From assembly GCA_937889205.1 (NCBI GenBank), contig CALARN010000127.1:1-9011 (forward strand): a stretch of DNA of 9,011 nt, in the 5' to 3' direction. Under the pieces are notes generated by a model. That model was not told where the DNA came from and did not search any database. It saw only the letters and a program-made list of their open reading frames with translations. A program made the translations under genes and the position numbers. Below, one piece after another: positions 7,601-9,011 of the stretch; positions within the stretch are counted from its first letter, which is position 1; the number at the start of each line of letters is the position of its first letter. This stretch comes from an uncultured bacterium (GTDB lineage: Bacteria; Patescibacteriota; Dojkabacteria; B142; OLB20).

Positions 7601-8741
7601 GGTTAGAAAAGAGAATGTTAAAGGTGCAGAATATTGGGTTATTCCAGGTCAAACGGGTACGGGAGGACAAGCGTTAGTTACAGATTTTGATCTTAAAGAC
7701 ATTATGACACGCTTAGAGGTAAGCGAATTAAGTAATCATGAAATATACTTTGGTACAGGCAATACAATGGATACAAGTGGCGATACAATCGTCGTTACAT
7801 TTGGCACTGCTTGGAACTTTGGAAGTCTAGCGATAACGGACTTAGCCTTCTTTGATGCAGGTGCACCATTGACACTTGCTGCTACTCCCGGTGATGGTGT
7901 TTGGGGGGCAGTTATTAATTCGATGGCAAATACTATTACTTTGACGGCTCCAACAGAAGGTTCTGGGTATATTCTATCAGAACATATCTTAAAATTAGAG
8001 ATTAACAATGAAGTTCTTCAGAATCCTGCTACCGTTGGCTCTTACCCAATTGAGATAGTTATTACAACAGATGGTACGAATACAGAAGATGGGACAATCA
8101 CAGTTCCTATAGTGGATAGTGATCAGGTCATGATTACTGGCTATGTCGATACCTTCATCAGTTTTGACATTGATACAGGCTATACGGCTGATGATTTAAT
8201 TAATAGATTAGATTGCAACTATGATTCCTGTTTACAATTCAACGGAGGTGGACAGATGGCTAACTACACAGTGGACTTTGGTGAACTTACTTCAACTTCG
8301 GTGAATAGAAGTCGTGAGAGTTCAAACCATAACGGAGTGAGTGGTGAAATCAACTCAATCTACTTTGATCTTACTTCAAATGCAATAGGTGGCGTTATAG
8401 TAACTGTATCTAGTCTTTATGACGGATTGCAAGGACCAAATACAAATTTGATTCCTGGGGTAGCAAATGACGGAGATAATATTACTGTTAATAGCGGTAG
8501 ATATGGTTATTCAGTTAGAACTTCTGTGGCTAATTCAGGAACAATTGTTAGAAATTCCAATTGCGACATTGTTGATGCATATTGCGCACCTACATCATCT
8601 GGTAAATTAGTTTTTAATACTAACGGTAAGCCGGCAGATTCTGCAAGAGTTCGCATGGATCTTGCTGCAGCAGCTAAATATACTAATAATCCTGGTGTTT
8701 ACGAAGATACATTGACATTTCGTGCTGTAGCCACTTATTAA
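4662..8741 (+). CDS. Giant modular cell-surface protein, CPR-type
   Basis: This 1359-residue protein is probably exported and displayed. Order: basic N-terminus and hydrophobic helix (about 21-37; possible cleavage after Ala46); six NHL-like blades with recurring DxxGxVY-type strands (about 65-322); an 8-Cys acidic segment (332-391); a Pro/Thr linker (398-412); two PPC-like beta-sandwich domains (about 414-566 and 569-722) with SxWxxxT and YTGxxxNDLT motifs; a six-Cys PAN/apple-like region (742-814); a charged linker with KKRQKGEK (862-869); an SVYVCPG...GC segment; a module starting RLEVSELSNH (1017-1153); and a C-terminal module (1154-1359) from DQVMITGYV to YEDTLTFRAVATY. The last two resemble recurrent CPR secreted-protein modules. 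Propeller, PPC and PAN domains commonly bind proteins or glycans, so adhesion to a host or neighbouring cell is an inference. The ATG at 4662 is preferred to an in-frame TTG at 4638, which only adds a hydrophobic octapeptide. It has no clear promoter or Shine-Dalgarno sequence. Confidence 0.9.
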   Translation: MYKQNNFATSLKSLFTKRSRYLLVASLSMLVIGALVFKDAGKYVGALNSVPANDISLIGTTDEYTTFDLDNYGDVVLANSTDSTIEKYSSTGILAYSTADYDDYYSNVEDIAVGTDGSVYLLRNTRNPSFYNEIIKLNSSLEYVDSYNTNLAQTRSSPMGMDVDSNGNVYFSNSTSSVNSILKLSSDFGTLSTIIDGMDEPALDVHVSSDDQLYLLALDVNDEIVIKTCAVTNCSHPSSFPYGPSRTYATELTTDSRDIAYVSSLFTGVDVISYSDGLIEEHSEDWGTYYQDISYYESYIFVMVSEYGVGTNIYAFDETTGVSPTPTDIPYCSEMYSCDSGTVYELEGGMYFSDDPDCSEAFWCDTYPVDSPGMCGDNDGCDCYWEEGVECLNEGGGPTDTATPTATPTPTPGFSDNFDEAVNYVGGSGNYLYAELLVNATLEQDEDSSVLDKYNIEGSLWAKYTATQDGDVEFNTCNSYGPYSTNTGGLTMQIYTGTALNDLTFVGGNKNGCYENSYGSRINFYAEEGETYYIQIGINEVSEIENSHLYYDNYLRINPYSSSVTPPANDGFADAETIEPNLLSSSDDYQAYEKVVWAATMEPSEPDYDKYLNSARSIWYTWTSGNTAEEMWLDTCEKGYGFTYMDSVISVYTGSAVNDLTLVAENDDWDNPRNLDWGCGWSGETSMLKFTTTPNTTYYFRVLMLSNIHDNFLEKSLFTFRNKPTIIPVEPIEDIPLGNTVCDNHGGVARAIPYAMSDGGLSLDAWNECFSWCNANMSDDYPTCQFNGDGPRNCWLNYPPLVSEDPDVYDIDQCIWKEGSVNYGGNLFPMGAYVGQTSGYLLKVPEEIDAKLKNSPNIDVTKKRQKGEKTVMIEEKADIAPLADVAVAFEEGSATNGKLIEWNTLTADSNPNFGKAFIHGLTDQAGASSSFDLYIPIPSGNISNSVYVCPGADSLGDVTQGCTDGVEYEVGDSVPGTSDLVRKENVKGAEYWVIPGQTGTGGQALVTDFDLKDIMTRLEVSELSNHEIYFGTGNTMDTSGDTIVVTFGTAWNFGSLAITDLAFFDAGAPLTLAATPGDGVWGAVINSMANTITLTAPTEGSGYILSEHILKLEINNEVLQNPATVGSYPIEIVITTDGTNTEDGTITVPIVDSDQVMITGYVDTFISFDIDTGYTADDLINRLDCNYDSCLQFNGGGQMANYTVDFGELTSTSVNRSRESSNHNGVSGEINSIYFDLTSNAIGGVIVTVSSLYDGLQGPNTNLIPGVANDGDNITVNSGRYGYSVRTSVANSGTIVRNSNCDIVDAYCAPTSSGKLVFNTNGKPADSARVRMDLAAAAKYTNNPGVYEDTLTFRAVATY
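5898..6828 (+). repeat. Tandem duplicated PPC-like domain within the surface protein
   Basis: Two consecutive domains of about 150 residues share an ordered set of motifs. The first has SLWAKYTA (Trp461) and IYTGTALNDLTFV (494-506). The second has SIWYTWTS (Trp619) and VYTGSAVNDLTLV (651-663). Both end in a T/ETYY(I/F)xI/V-type strand. Spacing between the two motif sets is almost identical (33 and 32 residues). The second copy, opening with ANDGFADAETI, keeps the EPSEP segment common in this widespread beta-sandwich family, while the first reads EQDED at that place. The copies are an old, diverged duplication at protein level, not a DNA repeat. Confidence 0.68.
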
Positions 8742-8765
8742 GTTTGTAAAATTTATTGAGAATTC

Positions 8766-8793
8766 AAGAGCTGCCTATCAAGGCGGCTCTTTT
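8766..8793 (+). terminator. Intrinsic terminator of the surface protein gene
   Basis: GAGCTGCC (8768-8775) pairs with GGCGGCTC (8782-8789) around the loop TATCAA, with one G-U pair. Two more A-T pairs extend the stem outward to 8766/8791, and the 3' arm runs into TTTT (8790-8793). This is the only strong GC hairpin in the window and it begins 25 bases after the stop codon. Confidence 0.88.
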
Positions 8794-8859
8794 AGAATCT
8801 TCTAGTCAATGTTAATATTGTATTTAATACATATTCTCTAATTCAATCAAATTTCTATT

Positions 8860-9011
8860 ATGCAGGAACGTGCAATAAGTGTAGGCGAGCAAAGAGAAAG
8901 GGCAATTCTCTACCGTGCCGAACTTTTTAAACGAATACGTCAAGTTAGGCCGTCGACACTTATTGGGATTCTTGAAGCGGTTAGAGGGAATCCTTATACC
9001 AAAAGTAATTT
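8860..9011 (+). CDS. Start of an unrecognised basic protein (cut by window edge)
   Basis: From the ATG at 8860 an open frame runs 50 complete codons to the edge. It begins MQERAISVGEQRERAILYRA and later reads FKRIRQVRPSTLIGILEAVRGN. The fragment is rich in Arg and Glu and looks helical, with no signal peptide, so it is probably cytoplasmic. The visible part is too short to name a family; an RNA- or DNA-binding N-terminus is conceivable from its charge but not shown. Codon use is richer in G and C (CGT, GCG, CCG, TCG) than in the genes before it. The gene follows the terminator at 8766-8793, so it begins a new transcription unit. Its AT-rich leader has no Shine-Dalgarno sequence, and I could not find a convincing promoter between 8794 and 8859. 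Confidence 0.62.
   Translation, partial: MQERAISVGEQRERAILYRAELFKRIRQVRPSTLIGILEAVRGNPYTKSN

Noticed and set aside
7157..8008. Two reverse-strand frames (7157-7414 and 7736-8008) inside the giant gene
   Set aside because: They are antisense to recognisable beta modules, have low-complexity Ser/Ala/Val-rich translations and no start signals.
1..9011. CRISPR array, tRNA/rRNA, insertion sequence or phage genes
   Set aside because: No regularly spaced repeats, no tRNA-like cloverleaf, no transposase, integrase or terminal inverted repeats were seen on either strand.

Overview
The window is AT-rich and shows seven forward-strand coding regions, the last cut by the right edge, plus a possible reverse-strand gene start at the left edge. 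The best guess for the host is a Candidate Phyla Radiation (Patescibacteria) bacterium. Three things point there: a very large secreted protein whose C-terminal half is built from modules familiar from CPR surface proteins, a Pro/Thr linker, and a short CxDxR/HxxC carbonic-anhydrase-like protein of a kind common in those genomes. This is inference from sequence style, not a phylogenetic result. TGA is used as a normal stop (end of the first gene), so the TGA=Gly code of Gracilibacteria/Absconditabacteria does not apply. None of the genes has a clear Shine-Dalgarno sequence; start codons are preceded by A/U-rich leaders.

Layout. Positions 1-35 may be the start of a divergent reverse-strand gene with its own extended -10 box. 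Positions 36-354 are non-coding and AT-rich. A tight two-gene operon follows (355-2543, ATGA overlap): NAD-dependent L-threonine 3-dehydrogenase (tdh) and glycine C-acetyltransferase (kbl). Together they turn threonine into glycine and acetyl-CoA. Next come three apparently single-gene units: the small carbonic-anhydrase-like protein (2643-3059, good sigma70-type promoter), a single-pass membrane protein with a four-cysteine C-terminal domain (3118-3927, good promoter), and a small soluble protein resembling SpoIIAA/STAS-like domains (4031-4492).

The right half is one giant gene (4662-8741, 1359 aa). It encodes a secreted or membrane-anchored mosaic: signal/anchor helix, six-bladed propeller-like region, 8-Cys segment, Pro/Thr linker, two tandem PPC-like beta-sandwich domains, PAN/apple-like Cys cluster, basic linker, and two C-terminal beta modules. 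A strong intrinsic terminator closes it at 8766-8793. A new gene of unknown function starts at 8860 and runs off the window.

Functionally the window joins a complete amino-acid catabolic step pair to a cell-surface region. The surface protein and the anchored Cys-bearing protein plausibly serve surface attachment or the cell envelope, but nothing in the sequence proves that the two halves work together.
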